Shown here in pieces: positions 36,640 through 45,629 of a stretch of 64,000 nt of DNA. Numbering within the stretch: position 1 is the stretch's first letter; each line of letters begins with the position of its first letter. A program made the position numbers and the translations under genes. Source of the stretch: Aureimonas sp. AU20 (lineage in GTDB: Bacteria; Pseudomonadota; Alphaproteobacteria; Rhizobiales; Rhizobiaceae). The notes under the pieces were generated by a model that had not been told where the DNA came from, did no database searches, and saw only the letters and a list, made by a program, of their open reading frames with translations. The stretch covers positions 1-64,000 of the forward strand of contig NZ_CP006367.1 in NCBI RefSeq assembly GCF_001442755.1. Reading direction: 5' to 3'.

Positions 36640-36960
36640 TCAAGGGGATGCGATACAGGCGTCCGCGATCCATCTCAAGGTGGCGGCGTCCGCGCGAAGC
36701 GGCGTTCCGAGAATCGCCGGCATCTCGTAGGGGTGCAGCTCGCGCACCACGTCCGCCACGCGGTCGAAGAGTTCGGCCCGCGTCTTGATCGCCAGCGGCA
36801 CTTCCACCGACCGCTCGATCGCGCCGTTCCAGTGGAAGCGGCTCTCGATCGGCGCGCCGATCCGGCAGCAGGCCGCCAGATTCTGACCCAGCAACGCATC
36901 GGCGATCTCGTGCGCCGTCGCCGGGTCCGGGCATGTCACGTCGATCGAGATCGCCTGCAT
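36640..36960 (-). CDS. cutA: CutA1 divalent-ion tolerance protein
   Basis: Small trimeric cytoplasmic protein of 106 residues with the ferredoxin-like CutA1 fold. The diagnostic motif is [16 protein letters not shown] followed by [12 protein letters not shown]-terminal residues of the related family read ...[23 protein letters not shown], with paired cysteines. The family was named for copper tolerance in E. coli, but its true function is unresolved. Its start is one base after the stop of the upstream gene, and it lies inside the trp unit between trpB and trpA, which is not the usual setting. Confidence 0.9.
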   Translation of the reverse strand: MQAISIDVTCPDPATAHEIADALLGQNLAACCRIGAPIESRFHWNGAIERSVEVPLAIKTRAELFDRVADVVRELHPYEMPAILGTPLRADAATLRWIADACIASP

Positions 36961-36961
36961 C

Positions 36962-37411
36962 TCAGTACCACCCTTCCGCCAGATCCCGAGACAGATAATC
37001 CACCTCGGTGCCCCCGTTCATCACCGTCGCCACATAGGCGTCGCGCTCGAAGGCGATCGGCACGAGTTCCCAGACGCAGGCCATGAGCGGCCGATCCACC
37101 GGCTCGAACCCGGCTTTCGCCGAGCCCAACGGCGCGCGCCACAGGCGCTCCGCCAGGATACCGCCCGCCATCCACCAGTGGAGCAGCAGCCAGACAGCCT
37201 CCTCGCCCCGATGCAGAATGGCGAAACCCGCATGCCCCGGGCCGGGCGCATGGGCTGCCAGAACGTCTTTCGCCCGCTCGATCGAGACCGGGTCCAGAGC
37301 GGCGCCCTCGACCTCGATCCCGTAGAGCTTGAGCGCCGTCTCGTTCGCGATCGTCCGGCCGAGCGACCGGATGCGCCGGGGCCGATATCGCTCCTGGGTG
37401 ACGGCGCTCAT
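36962..37411 (-). CDS. Conserved-looking hypothetical protein within trp operon
   Basis: A 149-residue protein that I do not recognise. There is no signal peptide or membrane helix. A tryptophan-rich central part (EEAVWLLLHWWMAGGILAERLW) and an acidic C-terminus (EVDYLSRDLAEGWY) stand out. Codon usage and GC content resemble the neighbours, and spacing of six bases to trpB and one to cutA shows it is co-translated with the operon. With cutA it separates trpB from trpA. I do not assign a function. Confidence 0.75.
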   Translation of the reverse strand: MSAVTQERYRPRRIRSLGRTIANETALKLYGIEVEGAALDPVSIERAKDVLAAHAPGPGHAGFAILHRGEEAVWLLLHWWMAGGILAERLWRAPLGSAKAGFEPVDRPLMACVWELVPIAFERDAYVATVMNGGTEVDYLSRDLAEGWY

Positions 37412-37417
37412 GGGTTC

Positions 37418-38637
<1,220 letters not shown>

Positions 38638-38641
<4 letters not shown>

Positions 38642-39333
38642 GCGAAGCGTCGCTCAAGGCTGGAGGAAGCGTCGGGCGCATCGGCCGCCGAAGCGGCGTC
38701 GAGCGCGTCGAATAGATGGTGGATGAGGCCGGCGTCCTTCTGGCCCGGCGCGCTTTCCACGCCGGAGGAAACGTCGAGCCCCTGCGGGCGCACGCGGCGC
38801 ATGGCTTCCCCGACATTCGTCGGATTGATGCCGCCCGAAAGAAGAAAGCGGCGATCCTCGCCCAGCGCGTCGAGCAGGTCCCAGTCGAAGGACACGCCGT
38901 TGCCGCCGGGAAGAACCGAGCCCTTGGGCCGCTTGGCGTCGAGCAGGATGCGGTCGGCCACGGGGCGAAAGCGGGCGACCGCCTCCAGATCCTCGCGCGT
39001 CGAGACGGAGATCGCCTTCATGACGGGAAGCCCGGTCAGCGCCGCGATTTCGGCGACACGGGCGGGCGACTCGGAGCCGTGCAGTTGCAGCGTGTCGGGC
39101 CGCAGGCGGCTGGCGATGCGCGTCAGCGTCTCGTCGTCGGCATTCACGGTGACGACGGTGACCGCCGCCCGGCCCACTACATGGGCACGAAGGCGCATCA
39201 TCGCCTCCAACTCCAGATGGCGCGGGCTGGGGGCGAAATGGATGAAGCCGATCTCCGCGCCGCCGCGCCCCAGCACGGTGTCGATATCGGCCTCGGTCTT
39301 CAGTCCGCAGATCTTGATATGCGGTCGTGTCAC
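38638..39333 (-). CDS. trpF: Phosphoribosylanthranilate isomerase
   Basis: TIM-barrel isomerase of about 231 residues for the third step of tryptophan synthesis. The catalytic Cys is in [12 protein letters not shown] and the catalytic Asp in [18 protein letters not shown], with phosphate loops [13 protein letters not shown] and [12 protein letters not shown] 39333 is chosen because the conserved sequence starts right after it and GGATGG lies just upstream; ATG 39384 would add 17 unconserved residues. First gene of the minus-strand unit running through to folC. Confidence 0.93.
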
Positions 39334-39439
39334 GCGTCCATCCCGGTTCGACCCACTCGACGTGGCCTGTGGTTCGAAGCTCATGTGAAAGAAGTCTTAT
39401 CGCCCTCGAATGCGGCGAGTGTAAAGCATAGGACGCCGA

Positions 39440-40219
39440 TCACAGCGCCTTTTGCGCGGGGTCGGACGAAAAGCGCCAGGCATGGAGGCCGGAGCCCTCC
39501 GCCCGCAGCCAGTTCCGCCCCGCATCCATGCCCGGGCAGAGCGTGCGGCATAGCGCCCAGAAGCGCGGCCCGTGGTTCATTTCCCTGAGATGCGCCATCT
39601 CGTGCGCCACGAGATAGTCCAGCACGAAGGGCGGCGCCATGACGATGCGCCAGGAGAAGGACAGGCGGCGGTCGGCCGTGCAGGAGCCCCAGCGGCTGGT
39701 CGTGTCCTTCAGCGAAATGGCACGCGGGCGAAGGCCGAGCGCGCCGGCATGGCGCTCCACCGCCGCCTCCAGATCGCGCCGCGCCTCGCGCTTCAGGGCG
39801 TCGGCAACGCGCCGACCGGTATGGGCCGCCTCGCCCCCGACATGGAGAATCCAGGGCTCGCCCTCAGCCAACGGAGGGTCGAGCCGGGCAAGTCGGCGGG
39901 CGGGGTCGTGCGCGATCAACAGTGTGCCGCCGCGAAACGGCAGGCGCGCGCCGCTTGCCACGATCTCGGGCTCCGGGCCGAGCCGCTCTTCCACCCAGCC
40001 GCGATGGCGCTCCAGAAAATCGAGGATCGTGGCGCGGGCCGTGCGGCGCGGCACGGTCAGCCGCACGCCCACCCCGCCCGGTGCGATACGCAGCACGATG
40101 CGCCGGGCCGTGGGATGCTCGCGCACCTCCAGCGGCACGCGCCGTTCGGCGACGAGCAGCGCATCCGGCAGGACGGGCTTGCGAGCGGTGGGGAGAAGAC
40201 GTTTCAAGAAACCCGGCAT
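39440..40219 (-). CDS. YgjP-type M48-like metallopeptidase domain protein
   Basis: About 259 residues of the DUF45/YgjP family. The C-terminal zinc site reads LVAHEMAHLREMNHGPRFW: HExxH plus a third histidine, near residues 205-223. Upstream, KDTTSRWGSCTADRRLSFSWRI is the family WGSC signature. No membrane segment or signal peptide is seen, so it should be cytoplasmic. Family members are annotated as metal-dependent hydrolases; substrates are unknown. ATG 40219 (MPGFLKRLLP) is chosen over a 40-residue longer frame. Confidence 0.85.
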   Translation of the reverse strand: MPGFLKRLLPTARKPVLPDALLVAERRVPLEVREHPTARRIVLRIAPGGVGVRLTVPRRTARATILDFLERHRGWVEERLGPEPEIVASGARLPFRGGTLLIAHDPARRLARLDPPLAEGEPWILHVGGEAAHTGRRVADALKREARRDLEAAVERHAGALGLRPRAISLKDTTSRWGSCTADRRLSFSWRIVMAPPFVLDYLVAHEMAHLREMNHGPRFWALCRTLCPGMDAGRNWLRAEGSGLHAWRFSSDPAQKAL

Positions 40220-40340
40220 CCGGTCTCGGTGGGCCGATCGGCCAGTCAGGAAAGAAGCGCTGGAAGCCGGCCGAACAGGCCACTCCCTATCCACCGTTTT
40301 AAGGGCTTCGCTCGTCGGCGAAAAGCGGGCGGCGGACAAG

Positions 40341-40368
40341 AAAAAAGCCGCCGGGCGAACCGGCGGCC
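40341..40368 (-). terminator. Rho-independent terminator of DUF2852 gene
   Basis: GCCGCCGG and CCGGCGGC arms with a GCGAA loop. On the minus strand the stem is followed by TTTTTT, so it ends the transcript of the DUF2852 gene. Confidence 0.8.
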
Positions 40369-40393
40369 TCTTCTTACATCGTTGCCGGGCGCG

Positions 40394-40822
40394 TTAGCCT
40401 CGCACGACGTCCGCATCCACCGCGCCGGCGCGGCGGCCGCGCTGGCTCATGAAGCGGTCGAACTCCTCGCGATCCTTGGCGCGGCGCAGTTCGCGCGCAT
40501 AGGACTCGAACTCGGCGCCGGCGTCGTCCAGCCGGCGGCGCTCCTCGTCAAGGCGCTTCAGCTCGGCATCGCGCCATTCGTCGAAGGCGAGATTGCCGGT
40601 GGCGGTGGCCCCGAAGGGAACCCTGGCGCCCGAGCGGCGGAAGCCGTCCACGACCCGGTCGGTCGCGCGGTTCACGTCGAAGCGGAACGCCTCTAGCCGG
40701 TCGCCCCAGAGGATGTAGGCGAGAACGGCGAGGCCGAGCGGCCAATAGGCCATGAAGCCCAGAACCATCAGCGCGATCGTCGCGGGGGTCCAGGCGGGGC
40801 GGATCAATGCGTGAGACTTCAT
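40394..40822 (-). CDS. DUF2852 membrane protein
   Basis: About 142 residues. One membrane helix near residues 12-38 (TPATIALMVLGFMAYWPLGLAVLAYILWGDRL) is followed by a charged, probably helical cytoplasmic part (DEWRDAELKRLDEERRRLDD). This layout matches the DUF2852 family, common in Rhizobiales and of unknown role. ATG 40822 (MKSHALIRPAW) is chosen because the conserved part begins there. Monocistronic by appearance, with its own terminator. Confidence 0.82.
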   Translation of the reverse strand: MKSHALIRPAWTPATIALMVLGFMAYWPLGLAVLAYILWGDRLEAFRFDVNRATDRVVDGFRRSGARVPFGATATGNLAFDEWRDAELKRLDEERRRLDDAGAEFESYARELRRAKDREEFDRFMSQRGRRAGAVDADVVRG

Positions 40823-40951
40823 CTGGCGATATCCATCAACCGAAAGCCCATGGGCAGCGGGCGGCGATCCCATACCCAAAATGGGATCGCCTCCAGCGCG
40901 ATTCAACATCCCGCGCCGGTTCGATCGATCGCCCTTCGCGGGCGAGGCCCG

Positions 40952-42472
40952 TCAGGACTTGCGCTTGACCTTGCGCAGCGCCTTCATCAGGCCGGACGCG
41001 CCCTTGGCCGATACTTCGTCCTCCACGCCCTGCGGATGGCCGAACTCGACGGCGCGCATCTCCGCCGCCTCGGCAGCAAGCTCGATCGGATCGACCGGCG
41101 GCGCAAGGTCCATCATGGCCTCGGCGGGAACGGGTGCTTTGTCGCCGGCGGGCGCAGGGTCGCTTTCGGCAGGCGCTGCGGCGGCATCCTTCGAAGCCGG
41201 CGTGGCGGGCGCCGAACCGGCAGCGGCGGCGCGTCGGGCGCGCGCCTCCAGCCCGTGCGTCAGCGCGAAATCGACGATGCGCGGCGCGATCTCGGCGCGG
41301 AAGCGCGAGCCGTTGAAGACGCCGTAATGACCGACCTTGGGCTGGAGATAGTGGACGCGCATGTCGTCGGGAATATTGCGGCAGAGCGTCTGCGCAGCCT
41401 CTGTCTGGCCGACGCCGGAAATGTCGTCGTTCTCGCCTTCGACGGTCAAAAGCGCGGTCTGCGTGATCTTGCCCATGTCGAGGCGCAGGCCGCGATGGGT
41501 GATCTCGCCCTTGGGCAGCGAGTGCTTGATGAAGACTTCCTCCACCGTCTGGAGGTAGAACTCGGCGGTGAGGTCCATCACCGCATTGTACTCGTCATAG
41601 AAGACGCGGTGCTTCTCGGCCGAGTCGCCGTCGTTCTTCACCAGATGCCAGAAGAAGTCCTTGTGGGCGATCAGATGCCGGTCGAGATTCATCGACATGA
41701 AGCCGGTGAGCTGCAGGAAGCCGGGATAAACGTCGCGCAGGAAGCCGGGATGGGGAAACGGCACCTTCATGACGACATTGTCGCGGAACCAGTCGATGCC
41801 CTTGGACTCGGCCAGCCGGTTCACCCCGGTCGGGTTGACGCGCGTGTCGATCGGCCCGCCCATCAGGGTCATCGTGGCGGGCGCGGCGGCATCCTCCTCG
41901 TGCGCCATGCGCGCCGCCGCCATCATGACCGGCACGGCCGGCTGGCAGACACCGATCACATGCGTGTCCGGCCCCAGGAAATGCAGCATCTCGATAACGT
42001 AGTCGACATAGTCGTCGAGGTCGAAACGACCCGCCGCCAGCGGCACGAGACGCGCATCGATCCAGTCGGTGATGTAGATGTCGCCATAGGGCAGAAGCGC
42101 CTCGACCGTGCCGCGCAGAAGCGTGGCGTAGTGGCCCGACATTGGGGCAACGATCAGGAAGCGCGGGTCGGCGCGGCGCCCGGGCGGCAGGGCGCGCTCG
42201 AAATGAACGAGATTGGCGAAGGGCTTGGCGAGCACCGTGCGGTCGATGACGGGAACGCGCAACCCGTCCACCAGCGTGTCGTGGATCATCCATTCCGGCT
42301 TTTCGTAGACGCGGGTGGTGCGCTCGAAAAGCTCGGCCATGGCCGCCACCGTGCGGCCCATCTCGGTCTGCGACAGCGGGTTCAACGGGTTCTGGTAGAA
42401 GGTGCGCGTCGCGTCCGCCACGGCGCGGAACGGGGCGAGAACGGCATGATTCCATTCGTAAAGTTCGTACAC
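40952..42472 (-). CDS. phaZ: Intracellular polyhydroxyalkanoate depolymerase
   Basis: Alpha/beta-hydrolase of 506 residues that mobilises stored PHB granules. The nucleophile is the cysteine of VIGVCQPAVPVM near residue 174, typical of intracellular PhaZ, and the C-terminal catalytic region has VGHYGVFNGSRFR. Family members usually end near 410 residues; here an extra ~95-residue tail follows, Ala/Pro-rich (APATPASKDAAAAPAESDPA) and ending in basic GLMKALRKVKRKS. The tail may aid granule attachment; this is inference. An upstream TGCAATTGCA palindrome may be a regulator site. Confidence 0.9.
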   Translation of the reverse strand: MYELYEWNHAVLAPFRAVADATRTFYQNPLNPLSQTEMGRTVAAMAELFERTTRVYEKPEWMIHDTLVDGLRVPVIDRTVLAKPFANLVHFERALPPGRRADPRFLIVAPMSGHYATLLRGTVEALLPYGDIYITDWIDARLVPLAAGRFDLDDYVDYVIEMLHFLGPDTHVIGVCQPAVPVMMAAARMAHEEDAAAPATMTLMGGPIDTRVNPTGVNRLAESKGIDWFRDNVVMKVPFPHPGFLRDVYPGFLQLTGFMSMNLDRHLIAHKDFFWHLVKNDGDSAEKHRVFYDEYNAVMDLTAEFYLQTVEEVFIKHSLPKGEITHRGLRLDMGKITQTALLTVEGENDDISGVGQTEAAQTLCRNIPDDMRVHYLQPKVGHYGVFNGSRFRAEIAPRIVDFALTHGLEARARRAAAAGSAPATPASKDAAAAPAESDPAPAGDKAPVPAEAMMDLAPPVDPIELAAEAAEMRAVEFGHPQGVEDEVSAKGASGLMKALRKVKRKS

Positions 42473-42531
42473 GACGCTTCACTCCCTCTTCCGGCGGCAA
42501 GGCCGCGACCGAAATCGATCGCATCCTACGC

Positions 42532-42541
42532 TGCAATTGCA
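42532..42541. promoter_or_regulatory. TGCAATTGCA palindrome before phaZ
   Basis: A perfect 10-base palindrome about 60 bases before the phaZ start. TGC-rich palindromes are bound by PhaR-type regulators of PHA genes; the link here is inference. Confidence 0.3.
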
Positions 42542-42617
42542 ATCTTTTCCTTGCACGCTCGTTCCCCCGCGCCGGAAAGGAACCGGGCGTCCGCTTGTCC
42601 CAAGCTTACAATGGCCG

Positions 42618-43157
42618 CTAAAGCCAGCGGATCATGAGGCGGCGCCGGTCGGGCGAAACGCTTGGCGGACATTCGGCATCGGAGCGCTTGCGCAGGGCTG
42701 GCGTCCAGTCGGCGGGATCGACCGCCATGAACCCGTGCCGCCCGTAGAACTCGGCCCCGAAGCCCCCGCCGAGCGGCGCCAGAACGCCCATGGCGCGGCA
42801 AAAGAACCAGCGCGCCCGGTCCGCGACCGAGCCGAGCAGCGCCGCCGGCGTGCCATCCGGCGCGATGGTCGGATCGACGCGGAGCGCCCCGATCCAGAAA
42901 CAGCCTTCCGCCCCCTCCCCGTCCGAACCCTCGGGATCGAGACTGGACAGGGGCGCGGCGGCCGCGAAGCCGACGGGTTCGCCAGGGTTTATGTCAGCCA
43001 CGAAAACCTCGTAGCGCGGGAGAAAGCGCTTGAGGTCGGCGAGCGTCCTCGGCTCGCCCTCCGCCCGCTCCGCCATCGCCTCGATCCGGGCGAGGGCTTC
43101 GAGATCTCCAGGCTCCATCCCGCGCAGCCGCAGGGCCGGCGCGGGCGCGAGGGTCAA
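42618..43157 (-). CDS. GNAT-like acetyltransferase
   Basis: About 179 residues with the general layout of a GNAT acetyltransferase: an N-terminal strand and helix (LRLRGMEPGDLEALARIEAMA), central strands (CFWIGALRVDPTIAPDGTPAALL, in the acetyl-CoA region) and a late GAEFYGRHGFMAV segment that matches the usual YxxxGF end. The start appears to be TTG 43157, overlapping the DUF1330 stop; ATG 43118 would remove the first strand. The substrate is unknown. Confidence 0.7.
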   Translation of the reverse strand: MTLAPAPALRLRGMEPGDLEALARIEAMAERAEGEPRTLADLKRFLPRYEVFVADINPGEPVGFAAAAPLSSLDPEGSDGEGAEGCFWIGALRVDPTIAPDGTPAALLGSVADRARWFFCRAMGVLAPLGGGFGAEFYGRHGFMAVDPADWTPALRKRSDAECPPSVSPDRRRLMIRWL

Positions 43158-43447
43158 TCCTCCAGCCCCTCAATGATCAGGATATCCGCCGTCGAGACCG
43201 CCTCGCGGATGGCCTTCGCGGCCTGATATTCGGGGGAGCGGTAGCAGGCGAGCGCCTCCTCCATGGAGGGGAACTCGATCACCACGTTGCGGGCGCGGCT
43301 GTGGCCTTCCAGCGGTTGGAACGGGCCGCCGCGCGCCAGGAACTTCGCGCCGTGGCGCTTCATCGCGGGGGCGGCCGTCGCGATATAGTCGGGATAGCGC
43401 TCGGGGTCGTCCACATCCACATGGGCGATCCAATAGGCTTTCGGCAT
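43154..43447 (-). CDS. DUF1330 family protein
   Basis: 97 residues of the small dimeric ferredoxin-like DUF1330 family. Family features are AYWIAHVDVDDPERYPDYI at the N-terminus, the KFLARGGPFQPLEG loop and VVIEFPSMEEALACYRSPEYQ. The biochemical role of the family is unknown. It lies 50 bases after pyrF on the same strand and overlaps the GNAT-like gene, forming the end of a LOV-kinase-pyrF-DUF1330-GNAT group. Confidence 0.9.
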   Translation of the reverse strand: MPKAYWIAHVDVDDPERYPDYIATAAPAMKRHGAKFLARGGPFQPLEGHSRARNVVIEFPSMEEALACYRSPEYQAAKAIREAVSTADILIIEGLED

Positions 43448-43500
43448 GACGCATCTCCCTTCGCGCCGCCGGACGCCGGCGGCGTGTCCACCTTGTCTTG

Positions 43501-44211
43501 TCAGACGCCGCGCATCTCCGCCAGGATGGCGCGGGCGGCGGCGAGCGGATCGGGCGCGGCGACGATGGGGCGCGCCACCACGAGATGCGAGGCGCCTGCG
43601 CGCAGCGCATCGGCCGGCGTCACCACGCGCTTCTGGTCTCCCGAGTCGGAGCCGGCCGGGCGGATACCGGGCGTCACCACGGCCATTTCGTCGCCGATCA
43701 GCTTGCGCAGCAACCCGGCTTCCGCCGCCGAGGCGACGATGCCGCCGAGCCCGGCGTCCTTCGTCTGCTGCGCCCGCCGCGCGACGAGATCCTCGACGCT
43801 CATCTCGATGCCGGCTTCGCGAAGATCGTCCTCGCCGAGCGAGGTCATGACGGTGACGCCGAGAACGCAGAGCGCGGAGCCCCGCGCGCCGGCCGCCGCC
43901 GCACGCAGAACCTGCGGATAGGCATGGACCGTGGTCATGGTCACGCCCATGGCGGCGATGGCCTCGATGCCCTTTTCCACCGTGTTGGCGATGTCGTTGA
44001 GCTTGAGGTCGAGAAAGACCTTCTTGCCCATGCGAACCAGATCGGCCGCCAGGGGCAAGCCGCCGGAAAAGCCGAGCTGGTAGCCGATCTTGTAGAAGGA
44101 GACGGTCTCGCCCAGCGTCTCGATCAGCGCTTCGGCCTCCGCGCGGCCGGACAGGTCGAGGCCGACGATCAGGCGGTCGTCGGCGATAGTGGGAAGGGCA
44201 TTCGCGCTCAG
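43501..44211 (-). CDS. pyrF: Orotidine-5'-phosphate decarboxylase, apparent CTG start
   Basis: About 236 residues; last step of UMP synthesis. Conserved motifs are [23 protein letters not shown], the catalytic [15 protein letters not shown] near residue 65 and TPGIRPAG. No ATG, GTG or TTG lies in frame between the upstream stop and the conserved N-terminus. CTG at 44211-44209 overlaps the kinase stop codon as CTGA, and AGGGGAG lies eight bases upstream, so I infer a CTG start coupled to the upstream gene. ATC at 44214 is the other option. Confidence 0.88.
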   Translation of the reverse strand: MSANALPTIADDRLIVGLDLSGRAEAEALIETLGETVSFYKIGYQLGFSGGLPLAADLVRMGKKVFLDLKLNDIANTVEKGIEAIAAMGVTMTTVHAYPQVLRAAAAGARGSALCVLGVTVMTSLGEDDLREAGIEMSVEDLVARRAQQTKDAGLGGIVASAAEAGLLRKLIGDEMAVVTPGIRPAGSDSGDQKRVVTPADALRAGASHLVVARPIVAAPDPLAAARAILAEMRGV

Positions 44212-45443
44212 GATGGAGACTCCCCTGGAATGTCGACGGTGACGGTGGTGCCGCTCGTCTGGGAACTGACGTCGATTCGGGCCTCCAGCCCGTGCACCAG
44301 GGATAGCACGATTCGCCCGCCGAGCCCCCCGGCGCCGCGCGCGGGGGCCTCGGACATCTCCTCCACCGCTTCGCCGTCCGTCTCCGCCCTCGCCTGGAGC
44401 CTGCCGCCGCTCGCCTGCGCCAGGCTCGTCGCCACTTCGCGCGCCACGTCGCCCTCCCGCGACATGGCCACCGCCTCGCCGACCCGCTGGCCGCCGCTCG
44501 ACTTCGTTTCCGCCCCGTGCGGCCAGTGCGCGGCCGGCGGCAGGCCGATGCCGTCGTCGGTCACGGTAAGGCGGATGAGGCCGGAGGAGAGCATCTTCAG
44601 CCGAGCTTCCACCAGCCCTTCGTCGCGCCCCTTGAAGGCGTGCTTCAGCGCGTTGGTCAGAAGCTCGGAAAACAGGAGGCCGATGCGCGCGGCGCGCTCC
44701 ACGTCGATGTCGATCGCGTCGCAATCGACATTCACCCGCACCGAGCGGCGCCCGTCGAGATAGCCGATGGTGGAGGCGATGCGGCTGATATAGGCGCCGA
44801 GCGGAATGCGCTGCGAGCGCGTCGAGCCGACGCCGGCCTCCGTCATCTCCTGATAGAGGAGTTGCAGGCTCTCGATGCGGCGGGCCAGCGTGTCGAAGGC
44901 CTCGCCGCTCGTATGGGCGCGCGACTGCATGCGGATCATGCCGATGATCATGGCCAGGTGGTTCTTCACCCGGTGCTGGATCTCGCCGAGCGACGTGTCG
45001 CCCCGCAGCACTCCGGTTTCCACTTCGGCCGCGTCCGCATCCTGCCCGTTGGACAGATCGCGCTGCACGCCGAGGAAGCACTGAAGCTGGCCGCTCGTGT
45101 CGTATAGCGGCGTGATCAGCAGGCGGTTGAGGAATTTGGTGCCGTCCGCCCGGTAGTTCAGGAGGTCGATCGTGATGTCGCGCTCTTCGCGCAGCGCCTC
45201 TCCGATCTGGCGCACGGCGTCCGGGTCGGTGTCGGGCCCTTGCAGGAAACGGCAGTTGCGCCCGATCACGGCTTCCACCGTGTAGCGCGAAATGCGCGCG
45301 AAGGCTTGGTTGGCGTAGACGATCGGATTGTCGTCCAGATGCGGATTGGTCAGGACGAGCGCCAGAGGCAACTTGGCGAGAGCCGCCGTCGTCATTCCAT
45401 CCGGCATGCCGATAGTGGTCGTGTCGGTTTCCGGTCGATCCAT
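44208..45443 (-). CDS. LOV-domain blue-light sensor kinase (HisKA_2)
   Basis: Soluble photoreceptor kinase of 411 residues. The LOV domain (~25-130) has the flavin-reactive Cys64 in [14 protein letters not shown] HisKA_2 domain with His157 in [16 protein letters not shown] is followed by a GHKL ATPase domain ([19 protein letters not shown]). Such kinases often act on PhyR-type general-stress regulators. Between DDGIGLP and the final [11 protein letters not shown] segment lie about 70 extra residues, part of which ([20 protein letters not shown]) looks like a degenerate copy of the same C-terminal unit. An EcfG-like promoter lies upstream. Confidence 0.9.
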   Translation of the reverse strand: MDRPETDTTTIGMPDGMTTAALAKLPLALVLTNPHLDDNPIVYANQAFARISRYTVEAVIGRNCRFLQGPDTDPDAVRQIGEALREERDITIDLLNYRADGTKFLNRLLITPLYDTSGQLQCFLGVQRDLSNGQDADAAEVETGVLRGDTSLGEIQHRVKNHLAMIIGMIRMQSRAHTSGEAFDTLARRIESLQLLYQEMTEAGVGSTRSQRIPLGAYISRIASTIGYLDGRRSVRVNVDCDAIDIDVERAARIGLLFSELLTNALKHAFKGRDEGLVEARLKMLSSGLIRLTVTDDGIGLPPAAHWPHGAETKSSGGQRVGEAVAMSREGDVAREVATSLAQASGGRLQARAETDGEAVEEMSEAPARGAGGLGGRIVLSLVHGLEARIDVSSQTSGTTVTVDIPGESPS

Positions 45444-45456
45444 GCCCTATCCCTGG

Positions 45457-45475
45457 GTGCCGCGAAGAGCGGCAC
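45457..45475 (-). promoter_or_regulatory. Hairpin in LOV-kinase leader
   Basis: Perfect 7-bp stem GTGCCGC / GCGGCAC with a GAAGA loop, ending 14 bases before the start codon; it could affect translation or mRNA stability. Confidence 0.35.
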
Positions 45476-45500
45476 GTTCAAGGTGAATATCGTGGCGGCT

Positions 45501-45525
45501 AACAAGCGCAACCCCGACTGGTTCC
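45501..45525 (-). promoter_or_regulatory. EcfG-like (general stress sigma) promoter
   Basis: On the minus strand GGAAC (45525-45521) and TGTT (45504-45501) are separated by 16 bases, about 58 bases before the LOV-kinase start. The EcfG consensus is GGAAC-N16/17-CGTT, so one base differs. Confidence 0.45.
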
Positions 45526-45549
45526 GGCCTTGCGGCGAACCGGCCGTTC

Positions 45550-45569
45550 AAGGGCCGATATCGGCCCTT
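45550..45569. promoter_or_regulatory. Perfect 20-base palindrome AAGGGCCGATATCGGCCCTT
   Basis: A fully symmetric sequence between polA and the LOV-kinase gene, upstream of the EcfG-like element. With no T-run it looks more like an operator than a terminator; the binding protein is unknown. Confidence 0.35.
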
Positions 45570-45629
45570 TCGCGAGGCTTGTGCTGTTATGTCGCTGAGA
45601 TTCCGGGCCGGAACGCGAGGCGGAAAAGT

